Origin: Nostocales cyanobacterium HT-58-2
Lineage (GTDB): Bacteria > Cyanobacteriota > Cyanobacteriia > Cyanobacteriales > Nostocaceae
Assembly (NCBI GenBank): GCA_002163975.1
Contig: CP019636.1
Location: 3,793,001 to 3,857,000, forward strand
Direction of reading: 5' to 3'
Length of the DNA: 64,000 nucleotides
In this document: positions 53,692 to 62,728 of the stretch, one piece after another
Position numbering within the stretch: the first letter of the stretch is position 1
Layout of the letters: each line of letters opens with the position of its first letter
Notes under the pieces: model-generated
The model's database searches: none
Seen by the model: the letters and a program-made list of their open reading frames with translations, nothing else
What the model was told of the DNA's origin: nothing
Made by a program: the position numbers and the translations under genes

Positions 53692-54975
53692 ATGGATAAA
53701 ATTTTGGAGAAAGTTGAGCATTGGAATCTATTCATTCTTTCTGCTGAAACTAGTTCAGATTTAGAAGTAGCTACGACAAATTTGATTAATCAATTAAAAC
53801 AATCTACTAATGTAAGTTTAACTGACATAGCTTACAACAATCAAATTAGTCAAAAAGCAGCTAACTATCGGCGAATGCTTGTTTGTAATAGCTATGATAG
53901 TGCAATCAATGCCTTAGAAACATTGGATACGAAACGTATATTTACCAGCTTTCAAGAAGCGAAAACAAGACCTATCGTGTTTATGTTTCCAGGTCAGGGA
54001 TCACAATACATAAACATGGGACTTGAACTTTATCAAGTTGAGAAAACATTCAGAGAACAAGTTGATATTTGCTCAGAATTATTAAAAGCTGATTTGGGAA
54101 TTGATATTCGTCAGATAATATACCCTAACGAAAAATATATCAATGAGGCTAAACAGCAAATAAAACAGACTTTAATTGCACAGTCTGCATTATTTACAAT
54201 TGAGTACTCTTTGGCTAAATTATGGGAAAAATGGGGTATACGTCCTCAAGCAATGATAGGTCATAGTATTGGTGAATACGTTGCTGCTTGCTTGGCTGGA
54301 GTTTTTTCTTTAGAAGATGCATTAAAGTTAGTAGCTGCTCGTGGTCGGCTTATGCAAAAGCTACCTGGCGGTACCATGCTTGCTGTCCAGCTTTCAGAGA
54401 ACCAAGTTCTCCCACTTTTAGGTAAAAGACTTTCTTTAGCTTCGATTAATGGACCAAACCTCTGTGTAATTTCAGGACCCAAGAATATGTTGGAGGAATT
54501 GGATAACCAGTTGAGTGATCAAGGAGTAGTTTGTCTTTGTTTAGACACATCCCATGCTCCTCACTCATCTGAAATGGATTCTATATTATCATCATTCCAA
54601 TCATATGTAGAAAAAGTCACTCTTGAAGTACCACAAATACCTTATATCTCCAATGTCAGTGGTACTTGGATTGACGTAACAGACGTAACAGATCCTCAGT
54701 ATTGGACTAGACATATGCGCCAAACTGTGCGCTTCTCACAAGGTTTGGAGGAAATTTTCCAAAATCCAAACCAGATTTTGCTAGAAGTTGGTCCTGGGAG
54801 AACTTTAAGTGCAATGGCAATGCAACATCCAGAATGTGCCTCTGGACAAATGATACTTTCTTCATTACGTCATCCATATGAAAAAGAATCCGATATTGCA
54901 TTTTTACTAAACACCCTTGGACAAATCTGGCTGGCTGGAGTACAAATTGATTGGTCTAGACTTTCATACAAATGA
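53692..54975 (+). CDS. Discrete acyltransferase (trans-acting AT) with KS-AT linker
   Basis: A 427-residue protein from the ATG at 53692, which follows AGGAAATACA; a TTG at 53677 is the alternative. It has the same layout as the first part of the preceding gene: a linker domain (WNLFILSAETSSDL) and an AT with FPGQGSQ, Ser192 in GHSIGE, and HAPH near residue 285, where HAFH or YASH normally reports substrate choice. The two probably arose by duplication of a PKS fragment and have diverged. Because all three PKS modules already carry an AT, this one may move methoxymalonyl between ACPs, or act as a proofreading hydrolase. It is the last gene of the operon. Confidence 0.88.
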   Translation: MDKILEKVEHWNLFILSAETSSDLEVATTNLINQLKQSTNVSLTDIAYNNQISQKAANYRRMLVCNSYDSAINALETLDTKRIFTSFQEAKTRPIVFMFPGQGSQYINMGLELYQVEKTFREQVDICSELLKADLGIDIRQIIYPNEKYINEAKQQIKQTLIAQSALFTIEYSLAKLWEKWGIRPQAMIGHSIGEYVAACLAGVFSLEDALKLVAARGRLMQKLPGGTMLAVQLSENQVLPLLGKRLSLASINGPNLCVISGPKNMLEELDNQLSDQGVVCLCLDTSHAPHSSEMDSILSSFQSYVEKVTLEVPQIPYISNVSGTWIDVTDVTDPQYWTRHMRQTVRFSQGLEEIFQNPNQILLEVGPGRTLSAMAMQHPECASGQMILSSLRHPYEKESDIAFLLNTLGQIWLAGVQIDWSRLSYK

Positions 54976-55009
54976 ACAGCACTACCATTTTTAGATTCAT
55001 CTTAGAAAT

Positions 55010-55060
55010 AAATATTTTTGAGTAACAAACATAAGTTATGATAATAACTCAAAAATATTT
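55010..55060 (+). terminator. Nested hairpin after the methoxymalonyl operon
   Basis: Perfect 14-base arms at 55010-55023 (AAATATTTTTGAGT) and 55047-55060. The loop contains a second small palindrome, CATAAGTTATG (55030-55040). It lies 35 bases past the last AT stop, and T-rich sequence follows. Confidence 0.6.
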
Positions 55061-55261
55061 TCTATTATTAAATTCGCAAAATATATAGAAAAAAAATATA
55101 ATTATTTTTAATAAAAAAAATTTAGCTTATTTATTCAAACCCATATAATGAAACTGAATGATAGCACTTGAATGAAATACTACCTAAGTAAAATATTCAA
55201 ACAGCTTTTCTAAAGAATTAATAACTTCAGTCAGCGTTGTCAATTTTGGTGAGAAATCAAG

Positions 55262-55777
55262 ATGATTGAAAATAGCGTTCCTATTTCAACTATTTTTATT
55301 GGAATTAATGGTCTTATAGCTTTTTCCTTATCATACATTGCAGCATTTGAACGAACAAAAACAAGAGTTTGGCATGGTGAATCTAAGGAAGATGTAGCGG
55401 CACAACCTGATCCGTTAGCAAATCCTAACCCTTGGGCATCCATGGTTGAGCAATCAACTCAGAAATTTGTAAAAGTGAAAGCCCATGATTATGGACTACT
55501 ACAAAGGAAGGTTCGTGCTCATGGTAATTTTGCCGAATACGTACCTCATGCATTATTGTTTGTACTGGCGCTAGAGTTAATGCAAGCACCAACATGGCTA
55601 TTGTGGGTTTTTGGAAGTAGTCTTACTGTGGCTAGGATTGCTCATGCATGGGGTTTGATAAAAACCTACGGACCTTCTCCAGGAAGAGCATTCGGTTTTT
55701 TCCTCACCTGGTTTGTGTACGTTTTTGGTAGCATAGCTTGTATTTATTATGGAGTTGTTAATTTGATGGCAAATTAA
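55262..55777 (+). CDS. MAPEG-family membrane protein
   Basis: A 171-residue integral membrane protein with about four hydrophobic segments (near 6-28, 92-110, 114-130 and 143-165). The family motif, in which a basic residue and a polar loop precede the second helix, is visible as QRKVRAHGNFAEYVPHALL. MAPEG proteins include microsomal glutathione transferases and eicosanoid-metabolising enzymes; the bacterial members are mostly uncharacterised. The gene begins about 285 bases after the polyketide operon, beyond a hairpin, so I treat it as a separate unit. A detoxification role towards the pathway product is speculative. Confidence 0.85.
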   Translation: MIENSVPISTIFIGINGLIAFSLSYIAAFERTKTRVWHGESKEDVAAQPDPLANPNPWASMVEQSTQKFVKVKAHDYGLLQRKVRAHGNFAEYVPHALLFVLALELMQAPTWLLWVFGSSLTVARIAHAWGLIKTYGPSPGRAFGFFLTWFVYVFGSIACIYYGVVNLMAN

Positions 55778-55825
55778 CAGTCACAATTAGGAGTACTTAT
55801 TTATCTAATTTTTCAATTGGTAGAA

Positions 55826-56506
55826 TTAACTAATCACTGCTCCCAAACTATCTTGCAGCTTTGCCACCATTTCAGCACGAGCGGAAACTTCCAGCTTGCG
55901 AAACATCCGTTTTAGCGCTTGCTTCACAGAATTTTGTGTAATCCAAAGTTTTTCGCCAATTTCCGCATTGGTTAACCCCTGCGCGACTAGTTCAGCAATT
56001 TCTAACTCACGAGGCGTCAAGCGACTTGCTGACGGGCAGAGGGATGTTTTTGGTTTCGCGCGTAGGGTGGCGAGTTTTGCTGAAATATGAAGGCATAGGG
56101 CACTCATATCAGCTAAGTCATTGACATTAAAAGCAGGCGTCCCACTTGCACGAGCGAGGTTAAGCGTTCCTACAAGACGACCATCACAGACAATTGGTCC
56201 ACTCATGACGTGTTCATGGTCATGACGTGAGCAAAAATGCTTCCAGTCTCCACTCGGTAATATTAATTGCTCATGAGCAGGAGCATGACGTTCAACGACA
56301 TAGCGCCCAACTGGATTGCTCTCCATACATACATCAGGAATATTTGGAACAACAATCCCTGTTGGGAACGACTCATCCAGCAGATAGATACCCCAACGCT
56401 GCACGCCAAAATACTCCGCCACTGTATCGATGACAGCTTGTCGTAGTTCCTGCTCACTGCTTACAGAAGCTATTTCATGAAATACAGTTTGAAGAGAATT
56501 AACCAT
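55826..56506 (-). CDS. GAF-LuxR transcriptional regulator
   Basis: A 226-residue protein from the ATG at 56506; a GTG 12 bases upstream is equally open. Residues about 5-150 form a GAF-like sensor domain (VQRWGIYLLDE, GTLNLARASG). A LuxR-type helix-turn-helix closes the protein: SRLTPRELEIAELVAQGLTN, then EIGEKLWITQNSVKQALKRM. Such proteins are stand-alone regulators responding to a small ligand. It lies just after the MAPEG gene, tail to tail. As the only transcription factor beside the cluster it could control it, though distance and orientation do not prove this. Confidence 0.88.
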   Translation of the reverse strand: MVNSLQTVFHEIASVSSEQELRQAVIDTVAEYFGVQRWGIYLLDESFPTGIVVPNIPDVCMESNPVGRYVVERHAPAHEQLILPSGDWKHFCSRHDHEHVMSGPIVCDGRLVGTLNLARASGTPAFNVNDLADMSALCLHISAKLATLRAKPKTSLCPSASRLTPRELEIAELVAQGLTNAEIGEKLWITQNSVKQALKRMFRKLEVSARAEMVAKLQDSLGAVIS

Positions 56507-56607
56507 AGGTGTACCCACTTGGGGTCTATGCGAAACTTCGTAATTACTTCTATGCTAATAGCAGCAAAAGCAAAAAGCTAACATAACTGGTGATAATAGG
56601 AGAAGCA

Positions 56608-57264
56608 ATGACAGCAACACAAGTTTCTGCCCAAGAACTTTTTCGTGCTGCATACGAAAACCGCTACACTTGGGATAAAAACTTCCCTGGTTACACCGCA
56701 GATGTCACCTATAAGCAAGACGAGCAGGTGTTTACAGGCAAAATTCGTGTGAACGCGAATCTCAAGGCGGAAGTTTTTGAGGTGGAAGACGAGCAAGCCA
56801 AGCAGGTGATTAACAATCAAGCATGGGAGATAGCAATTCACCGCGTTCGTCGCTCCTTTGAGGAAACCCACGGCGCAAATACGTTTTGTTATGGTGCGAC
56901 TGATGAAACTGGTGCTGTTGAAATTTTTGTAGGTGGCAAGTCCGAGGGCGATCGCTACAAAGTTCACAACAATGAGGTCAGCCTCGTCCACCGTCATATC
57001 CATGGTGTTGTTGTGACAATTAACACCTTTAGCAGCCACAACACAGGAGAAGGCTACCTCTCTCATCAATATGACTCCGTCTACCACGACCCAAAAACGG
57101 GTGAGCAAAAGGGTGGAAGAAGTGAATTTACAGATGAGTACGAAAAAATTGGTGATTACTTCATCCTAAATCGCCGAGAAATTCGCACCGAGACAGCAGG
57201 ACAAACATCAATTCAAGAGATTATTTTTTCTAACATTAAGTTGTTGGAGCCTGCTGCTGTCTAA
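56608..57264 (+). CDS. DUF3386 protein
   Basis: A 218-residue protein from the ATG at 56608, preceded by AGGAGAAG; a GTG at 56590 is less well placed. The sequence (QELFRAAYENRYTWDKNFPG, then SLVHRHIHGVVVTINTF) matches my memory of DUF3386, a family found almost only in cyanobacteria and plants. It is predicted soluble and rich in beta strands. No catalytic motif is recognised. A perfect hairpin with a T-run follows the stop, so it is a single-gene unit divergent from the LuxR gene. Confidence 0.82.
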   Translation: MTATQVSAQELFRAAYENRYTWDKNFPGYTADVTYKQDEQVFTGKIRVNANLKAEVFEVEDEQAKQVINNQAWEIAIHRVRRSFEETHGANTFCYGATDETGAVEIFVGGKSEGDRYKVHNNEVSLVHRHIHGVVVTINTFSSHNTGEGYLSHQYDSVYHDPKTGEQKGGRSEFTDEYEKIGDYFILNRREIRTETAGQTSIQEIIFSNIKLLEPAAV

Positions 57265-57277
57265 GTTTCTGGTAGAG

Positions 57278-57318
57278 CTAATATATGCAGGTACTTGCAT
57301 ATATTAGCCTGGTTTTTT
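57278..57318 (+). terminator. Rho-independent terminator of the DUF3386 gene
   Basis: A perfect 12-base stem (57278-57289 with 57296-57307) around a 6-base loop, then six T residues at 57313-57318. Confidence 0.8.
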
Positions 57319-57410
57319 ATAGTCTTAATTTGTCACTAGTTTGTCAATAAGTATGACTTAGTTGTTGTATAAGTCATCTAAATAAAATAATAAATAGATT
57401 AAATTAATAT

Positions 57411-57506
57411 TCATTTACTTCTTCTTGTATTCTTGACCTCTGTGGCACGACAGATAATAGGCGCCGACGCAATCACCAGAGCAATCAAAGCAAGATTAGC
57501 GAACAT
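57411..57506 (-). CDS. Candidate 31-residue membrane peptide
   Basis: An open frame ATG 57506 to TGA 57411. The peptide has one hydrophobic segment (ANLALIALVIASAPIIC) and a basic tail (KNTRRSK), the layout of small thylakoid or plasma-membrane subunits. AGAGGT lies five bases before the ATG. The same AGAGGTCAAAC leader precedes the DUF4278 start at 58763. I do not recognise it as a known photosystem or cytochrome subunit. Short length makes chance possible. Confidence 0.4.
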   Translation of the reverse strand: MFANLALIALVIASAPIICRATEVKNTRRSK

Positions 57507-57710
57507 AGTTTGACCTCTTTTGTTTTTAAAGTTCTTCTAGGTATAGGACTACTGATATTTCCCCTACAGTTCCGGAATTCTCTGGCTCTTGGAGACACTT
57601 TTCAAAGTTTCATAGTTAAATGACAAGTTTGTTTTTTTCTCATAAAATAGAAAAACTAAACGAATAGAAAGAGTTGAGTGACCCCACAAATAGAGGGTTC
57701 AGGTAGGTGA

Positions 57711-58403
57711 ATGTTTAACGCGCGACTCTGGGAGCTTCTCAAACTCTTTTTCAGATTTCTTCAGCAACTGTTGATTGCCCATTGGCGATCGCTGTTGCTG
57801 TTATTGCTCGGAGTCTATTTACCTTTGCAGGTTTTTGGAGAACTGGCAGAGGAGGTTTGGGAGAATGAAGGTGGCTTCCCCTGGGATGTACCTCTACTTT
57901 TGGCAATTCGTCGCACAGCCAATCCTCAACTAGATGCTGTGGCAGTGATGCTGACGAAATTGGGTGTATTTTGGGGTGTGTTTCCCATTGCGACTATCAT
58001 TGGGCTAGCGTTATTCAGACGCCGACAGTGGCGATCGCTAACTTACCTAATTGTCACCTTGCTAGGTAGCATCACAATAAACCGGACAGCGAAGGTACTT
58101 CTGCATCGAGTGCGTCCCCACTTGTGGACCTCACCTGCACCAGAATTTGACTACGGATTTCCTAGCGGTCATGCAATGTCGAGTATGACGCTTGTAGCAG
58201 TCTTAGTTATTTTAACTTGGGAGAGCCGATGGCGCTGGTTGGTTTTCATTGTCGGAGCAATTTTTGTGTTAGTTATCGGCTGGACGCGACTCTACCTGGG
58301 TGTGCATTATCCTAGCGATATTTTAGCAGGCTGGACGGTCTCTGTTGCCTGGGCAGTTGGAGTGAGTTTAATTATCCGATCTTGGCGAAGACGCAGGGAC
58401 TAA
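57711..58403 (+). CDS. PAP2-family phosphatase
   Basis: A 230-residue membrane protein. All three motifs of the lipid phosphate phosphatase family are present: KVLLHRVRP, PSGHAMSS with the catalytic His, and TRLYLGVHYPSD with the nucleophile His. Five or six hydrophobic segments surround them. It would remove phosphate from undecaprenyl pyrophosphate, phosphatidic acid or similar lipids at the outer face of the membrane; the substrate is not determined. It starts at the ATG at 57711 and is apparently monocistronic. Confidence 0.93.
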   Translation: MFNARLWELLKLFFRFLQQLLIAHWRSLLLLLLGVYLPLQVFGELAEEVWENEGGFPWDVPLLLAIRRTANPQLDAVAVMLTKLGVFWGVFPIATIIGLALFRRRQWRSLTYLIVTLLGSITINRTAKVLLHRVRPHLWTSPAPEFDYGFPSGHAMSSMTLVAVLVILTWESRWRWLVFIVGAIFVLVIGWTRLYLGVHYPSDILAGWTVSVAWAVGVSLIIRSWRRRRD

Positions 58404-58762
58404 GTGTTGGGGAGAGTGAGAACAATATTGACAGAGAGAATAAAATCATCCCGCAAATTATGCAACACATAAAGGAAAAAGATTAGACTGCTTGCACGGA
58501 TGCAAAACCTGCCCTCACCCTAAATCCCTCTCCCAAACTTGGAAGAAGGAGTTGGGGAATGAGGGCAAAGATTCATGCAACAAGTTTATTCATTACCAGA
58601 CATGATATTTGTTATCGGCGGAAAATGACATTTATTCGATGTGGGCGACTATTCATTTCCGATAACTTAAGACTATCAAACAGAGGGACACCTCACCAGT
58701 CAACTCTCAAGAAGACTCATTCACTGAAAACCCAAACCATACACTCTCTCAAGAGGTCAAAC
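58404..58762. other. Intergenic region with a dispersed hairpin
   Basis: No gene is supported; the open frame running into the next gene from 58559 lacks a start signal. At 58511-58566 an imperfect hairpin begins GCCCTCACCCTAAATCCCTC and ends with TGAGGGC, a repeat type often seen between cyanobacterial genes. Confidence 0.5.
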
Positions 58763-59062
58763 ATGAAACTGATTTATCGTGGCATGACTTACAATTACGA
58801 TCCTTCTAAAGCGACGGGTCGTCCATTCCAACAAGTTCGTCGCTCTGGTTCAGCGTACAATCTATATTACCGTGGACTCACCTATCGTGTCGATACCAAT
58901 GACAAGCCTGCAGAAGTTCCTGTACTACCAATAATGTATGAATTGATTTATCGAGGAATTTCTTACTTTGTGAATAGAACTGCATATGGAAAAGTGACTG
59001 TAGTCAGTCAACCCATAAGTGCTCCAAAACTTGGAGAACTGTCAGTTTCTGAAGAATTCTAG
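58763..59062 (+). CDS. DUF4278 protein
   Basis: A 99-residue protein from the ATG at 58763, preceded by AGAGGTC. It contains the family hallmark (K/E)LIYRG twice and a related form once: MKLIYRGMTYNYDP at the start, LYYRGLTYRVD at about 33-43 and ELIYRGISYFV at about 57-67. Three strand-turn repeats suggest a small beta structure. DUF4278 proteins are short cyanobacterial proteins, often stress-induced, with no established function. An upstream in-frame extension to 58559 is rejected because the motif begins exactly at this Met. Confidence 0.85.
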   Translation: MKLIYRGMTYNYDPSKATGRPFQQVRRSGSAYNLYYRGLTYRVDTNDKPAEVPVLPIMYELIYRGISYFVNRTAYGKVTVVSQPISAPKLGELSVSEEF

Positions 59063-59287
59063 TTTTCAAAATAATTGTTGCGGCTTGCAAACATAAACTT
59101 CACCGCTGACAAAAATTTTAGCTATACATGGTATGAAGTCGCAACAAAACTACACTACATTCCAGTCTATAACCATAGGAGAAAACTATTTTCACTACAG
59201 GTACAGGAAACATTATCCACACCGTACAAACAAATCTTCAAGCAAAAGCTATTAATATTTATTAGGGTATTAATTCAAATAAAAGTG

Positions 59288-59935
59288 TTAGGAGAAATCA
59301 TCTAAGTTGATTTTTTGCATCAAAGTTGCTGCTTTTTGAGCAATTGCCTGCCAGTTTCCTGTGTCTACAAACTCTTTGGGAAACAATTGACTACTCAAAC
59401 CAACTGCTGCTGCTCCTGCTTGTAAAAAGTCCTTGGCATTTTCTAAAGTCACACCGCCTGTCGGAATTAAGGGAATATGACCCAATGGTCCTCGTAAACT
59501 TTTGATATAACTGATCCCTCCCACCGCTTCTATAGGAAACACCTTGACACAACTTGCCCCAGCAGACCAAGCAGTCACTATTTCTGTTGGGGAAAGCGCT
59601 CCTGGTATGATGGGTATGCCTATGTTGACTGCTGCTTGAATCATCGCTGGATCAACATGAGGAGTAAAGAGAAATTGTGCCCCCGCAGCTATAGCTTCCT
59701 GCATTTGTTGTAGATTGAGCAGTGTACCAGTTCCAATAGTACAGTCAGGTAATTCTACCCTGAGTTGTGCAATAAGTTCAGTAGCACCAGCACTATTCCA
59801 GGTAATTTCGATTAACTGCATTCCCCCAGATGCCACAGCTAGAGCCATTTGACGTGTCAATGATACATCGCAGGCGCGGACAACTGCAATTGCTTTGTGT
59901 TGTTTCAGTTGTGATAACCAAAGTTGACTAGACAT
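59288..59935 (-). CDS. eda: 2-keto-3-deoxy-6-phosphogluconate aldolase
   Basis: A 215-residue class I aldolase from the ATG at 59935; a TTG nine bases upstream is not needed. The Schiff-base Lys is in SCVKVFPIEA, the catalytic Glu in LIEITWNSA, and phosphate-binding residues in IPTGGVTLEN. It splits KDPG to pyruvate and glyceraldehyde 3-phosphate, the last step of the Entner-Doudoroff route, which operates in cyanobacteria. No dehydratase gene is adjacent. Related 2-oxo-acid aldolases with different sugar specificity share these motifs, so the substrate is likely, not certain. Confidence 0.9.
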   Translation of the reverse strand: MSSQLWLSQLKQHKAIAVVRACDVSLTRQMALAVASGGMQLIEITWNSAGATELIAQLRVELPDCTIGTGTLLNLQQMQEAIAAGAQFLFTPHVDPAMIQAAVNIGIPIIPGALSPTEIVTAWSAGASCVKVFPIEAVGGISYIKSLRGPLGHIPLIPTGGVTLENAKDFLQAGAAAVGLSSQLFPKEFVDTGNWQAIAQKAATLMQKINLDDFS

Positions 59936-60278
59936 TTTTAGCAAATTTTAAATTTTGAATGAGCAGTTTTCATCAGAGTAGGATGAAGCTTACAACTTTT
60001 TGGAAAGACAATTTTAGTCTTAATAATTATTTAGATAATTCCAACCTCTTACCATGGATAGATTAGATGTAAATAATTGCAAGCTCGATTAGTTTTAAAG
60101 TATACCTTTAGAAATATGTATCTAGTGATTGACTGTCTAATACATAGTCTACTAACTAAGGACTGATGACTAACGGCTGATTATTCATTAACTAAATTAA
60201 GTCGCCAGCGAGATGGAAATGCTCCAATCTATTTTTAATCTAAATAATAGATGTTCTTAATAACGTGGTAATAGCATT
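59936..60278. other. Divergent intergenic region
   Basis: No gene, repeat or strong hairpin is recognised in these 343 AT-rich bases, which separate eda (leftward) from the first PRC-barrel gene (rightward). Confidence 0.4.
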
Positions 60279-61121
60279 ATGCCTCTCTATAAAATTGCAG
60301 ACTTTGATCCAAATTATCGAGAGACTTTTGGTGGCGACGATATCAAAGCTTTAGACTTATATACCGAAGGTGGAATAAAAGTTGGCTCAGTTACCGATGC
60401 GCTCGTTGATGCAGATGGTCGTTTTCGTTATCTAGTTATAGATACTCAGTACGATTCTTCTGACAAAAGAGTATTACTACCAATTGGGCTTTCTCGTATT
60501 GATTATAATCAACATCGTGTTTACGTTGATGGGCTTAGCAAAGAACAAGTGGAAAGTTTGCCTGTGTACAGAGATGAATTAACCGTTGATTACGATTATG
60601 AAGAGCAGGTACGCAGCGCTTATCGCCCAGCATCTAGTGGTATTGCTTACAATCGCGACACCTATAATTACCAACAGGATGCATCTCTGTACAACTTGAA
60701 TGAGCAGAAGCATCAAACTTTCAGACTGTACGAAGAACGGCTTATTGCAAACAAAAACCGTATCAAGACAGGGGAAGTAGCAATTGGTAAGCATATTGAA
60801 ACAGAAACAGCAACGGTTTCAGTACCAATTGAAAGAGAACGAGTTGTAATTGAGCGAGTGAATCCTACAGATGCAGAGACGACAGTAAACCCCACTGAAC
60901 TTCAGTTTCAAGAAGGAGAAATAGCACGCATAGAGGTCTACGAAGAAACACCTGAGATTCATAAAGAGGCGTTTGTGCGTGAGGAAGTCCGCGTCAAAAA
61001 AGTGGTTGATAGAGATACAGTTGAGGCACAAGAAACAATTCGTCGGGAAGAGTTAGATATAAGCACTCAAGGGGATTTGCCAATAAATGAGGCTGATGTG
61101 ACTCGAAATGACCGCATTTAA
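60279..61121 (+). CDS. PRC-barrel and DUF2382 (YsnF-like) protein 1
   Basis: A 280-residue protein. The N-terminal PRC-barrel domain (about 1-110) contains the repeated pattern of strands around VGSVTDALVDADGRFRYLVI. After a Tyr-rich linker the DUF2382 domain spans about 150-270: LYEERLIANKNRIKTGEV, KHIETETATVSVPI and VREEVRVKKVV. These proteins are cytoplasmic stress-associated proteins in bacteria; the biochemical role is not known. It is followed by a paralogue whose first ten residues are almost the same (MPLYKIADFD against MALHKIADFD). Confidence 0.88.
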   Translation: MPLYKIADFDPNYRETFGGDDIKALDLYTEGGIKVGSVTDALVDADGRFRYLVIDTQYDSSDKRVLLPIGLSRIDYNQHRVYVDGLSKEQVESLPVYRDELTVDYDYEEQVRSAYRPASSGIAYNRDTYNYQQDASLYNLNEQKHQTFRLYEERLIANKNRIKTGEVAIGKHIETETATVSVPIERERVVIERVNPTDAETTVNPTELQFQEGEIARIEVYEETPEIHKEAFVREEVRVKKVVDRDTVEAQETIRREELDISTQGDLPINEADVTRNDRI

Positions 61122-61430
61122 ATTGCGTACTCAAAAATTTTTCAAAAAGTAGAATTTGACTGAAACTCATACAGGTAAGAGTAGAAAATTATGACTTTTG
61201 CCTGTGTTTTTTATTAAAAAATAAATTTATAATAGTTATAGTGTTTTAAAAAAGTGAATATGGCTAGACTATATATTCACAATGTAAAAATTAATGTAAA
61301 AAGTTTAAAAAACTACTACTATTGACCACGAATAATATTAATTTAATTCAGTCGTTAGGGAGAGGGATTCTATTAGCTAATTTATTAGCCTAATTGATAG
61401 GAGATGAAAATAGTTCGAGGGGAAATTAGC
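61122..61430. other. AT-rich gap between PRC-barrel paralogues
   Basis: Nothing is recognised beyond a likely promoter; the start of the next gene is decided by GAGGGG at 61417-61422. Confidence 0.4.
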
Positions 61431-62372
61431 ATGGCTCTACATAAGATTGCAGATTTTGATCCAAACTACCGAGATACTTTTCAGGGTGAGGACGTCAAGG
61501 GAATGGGCGTCTATGCAGAAGGAACCAATGAAAAAATCGGTACAGTTAGTGATGTTTTGGTAGACGATGAAGGTCGTTTCCGCTATTTGATTGTTGATTT
61601 AGGTTTCTGGATTTTTGGCAAGAAAGTCTTGTTACCAGTTGGTCGTGCTCGCATTGACTACAACACTGGTCGCGTTTATGCGATTGGCATGACCAGAGAG
61701 CAAGCAGAAAATTTACCTGAGTACGACGAGCGCCAAACTCTGGATTACGACTATGAAGAACGGGTACGTGGTGTCTATCGTACTCCCAGAGATTACAGCC
61801 GAACTGTAGATACATCTGCTCCTCTGGATACAGCAACTCCATTGGAAGCATCTGCTCCTTTGGTAGATACAACCTCAACGACAAGAGCAGGCTATCACCC
61901 AACACCCGCAGCAACTCATCCCACTTACGATCGCACAACTTATAATTACGATCAAGAGCCGTCTTTGTTTCAATTGAATGAGCAGGATCATCAAACTCTA
62001 AGACTGTATGAAGAACGGTTGATTGCTAATAAGAGACGCATAAAAGCTGGGGAAGTAGCTGTTGGCAAACACATTGAAACTGAAACAGCACGAGTTGCCG
62101 TTCCAGTAGAAAAAGAGCGTGTCGTTGTTGAACGAGTCACTCCAACAGATGCCGGTAGACCTGTTACTCCTGGCGAAGCTAACTTCCGCGAAGGAGAAGT
62201 TGCTCGCGTAGAAATTTATGAAGAAACACCTGACATTCGTAAAGAAGCTTTTGTACGTGAAGAAGTCAGAGTGCGCAAAGTTGTAGACCAAGAAACAGTT
62301 GAGGCTCAAGAAACAATTCGTCGTGAAGAATTGGATGTCAATGCTCCTGGACTTCCCATTGATGAGCGTTAG
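61431..62372 (+). CDS. PRC-barrel and DUF2382 (YsnF-like) protein 2
   Basis: A 313-residue protein from the ATG at 61431, chosen because it aligns with the start of the preceding paralogue and follows GAGGGG. The PRC-barrel has the same key strands (GTVSDVLVDDEGRFRYLIV), and the DUF2382 region is very similar to protein 1. The linker is longer and rich in Thr, Ala and Pro (about 120-185), which explains the size difference. Tandem duplication is the simplest history. A perfect hairpin follows about 75 bases after the stop. Confidence 0.88.
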   Translation: MALHKIADFDPNYRDTFQGEDVKGMGVYAEGTNEKIGTVSDVLVDDEGRFRYLIVDLGFWIFGKKVLLPVGRARIDYNTGRVYAIGMTREQAENLPEYDERQTLDYDYEERVRGVYRTPRDYSRTVDTSAPLDTATPLEASAPLVDTTSTTRAGYHPTPAATHPTYDRTTYNYDQEPSLFQLNEQDHQTLRLYEERLIANKRRIKAGEVAVGKHIETETARVAVPVEKERVVVERVTPTDAGRPVTPGEANFREGEVARVEIYEETPDIRKEAFVREEVRVRKVVDQETVEAQETIRREELDVNAPGLPIDER

Positions 62373-62446
62373 AATTAAAACGCATTGAGCTTTATTATCC
62401 ACATATTTTGTACCACGCCATAACGAATAAAGTTGCGGTTGTACAA

Positions 62447-62472
62447 ACAAAGCCCGCATACGCGGGCTTTGT
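62447..62472 (+). terminator. Terminator hairpin after PRC-barrel gene 2
   Basis: A perfect 11-base-pair stem, ACAAAGCCCGC with GCGGGCTTTGT, around the loop ATAC. A rho-independent type stem, although only TTTGT remains of a T-run. Confidence 0.75.
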
Positions 62473-62502
62473 CTAAGTAACCTTGCCTCAAATAAATGTA
62501 GG

Positions 62503-62526
62503 ATGGGTTAGCAAAGCGTAACCCAT
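62503..62526. repeat. Dispersed palindrome
   Basis: Arms ATGGGTTA and TAACCCAT around GCAAAGCG, inside a GC-richer stretch (62490-62620) that also contains GCTACGC. It is one of the family of intergenic hairpins with TAGGATG ends. Confidence 0.6.
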
Positions 62527-62728
62527 GCCGTCCATTCCCAATGGTGTTTCCGCAGGGTAGCGACTGCTGAGCCCCGTACCCCCAGGCTTAAGCAAGCTAC
62601 GCGGTGGCGTCTGGGCGGTTAAGTTGGGGTGTACGAAAGTTCAGGACCGCTACTTGATTGGAACTTAAAATAACATTAGACAAATCAACTCAATACAGTT
62701 TAGAAAAAGCAGATTTTATTTGTTAATA

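Noticed and set aside
56578..57108. 176-codon frame antisense to the DUF3386 gene
   Set aside because: Longest antisense shadow here, but the opposite strand carries the recognised family with a ribosome site and terminator.
61546..62459. Long minus-strand frames antisense to the second PRC-barrel gene
   Set aside because: Composition mirrors the sense gene, and a paralogue on the sense strand confirms the coding direction.
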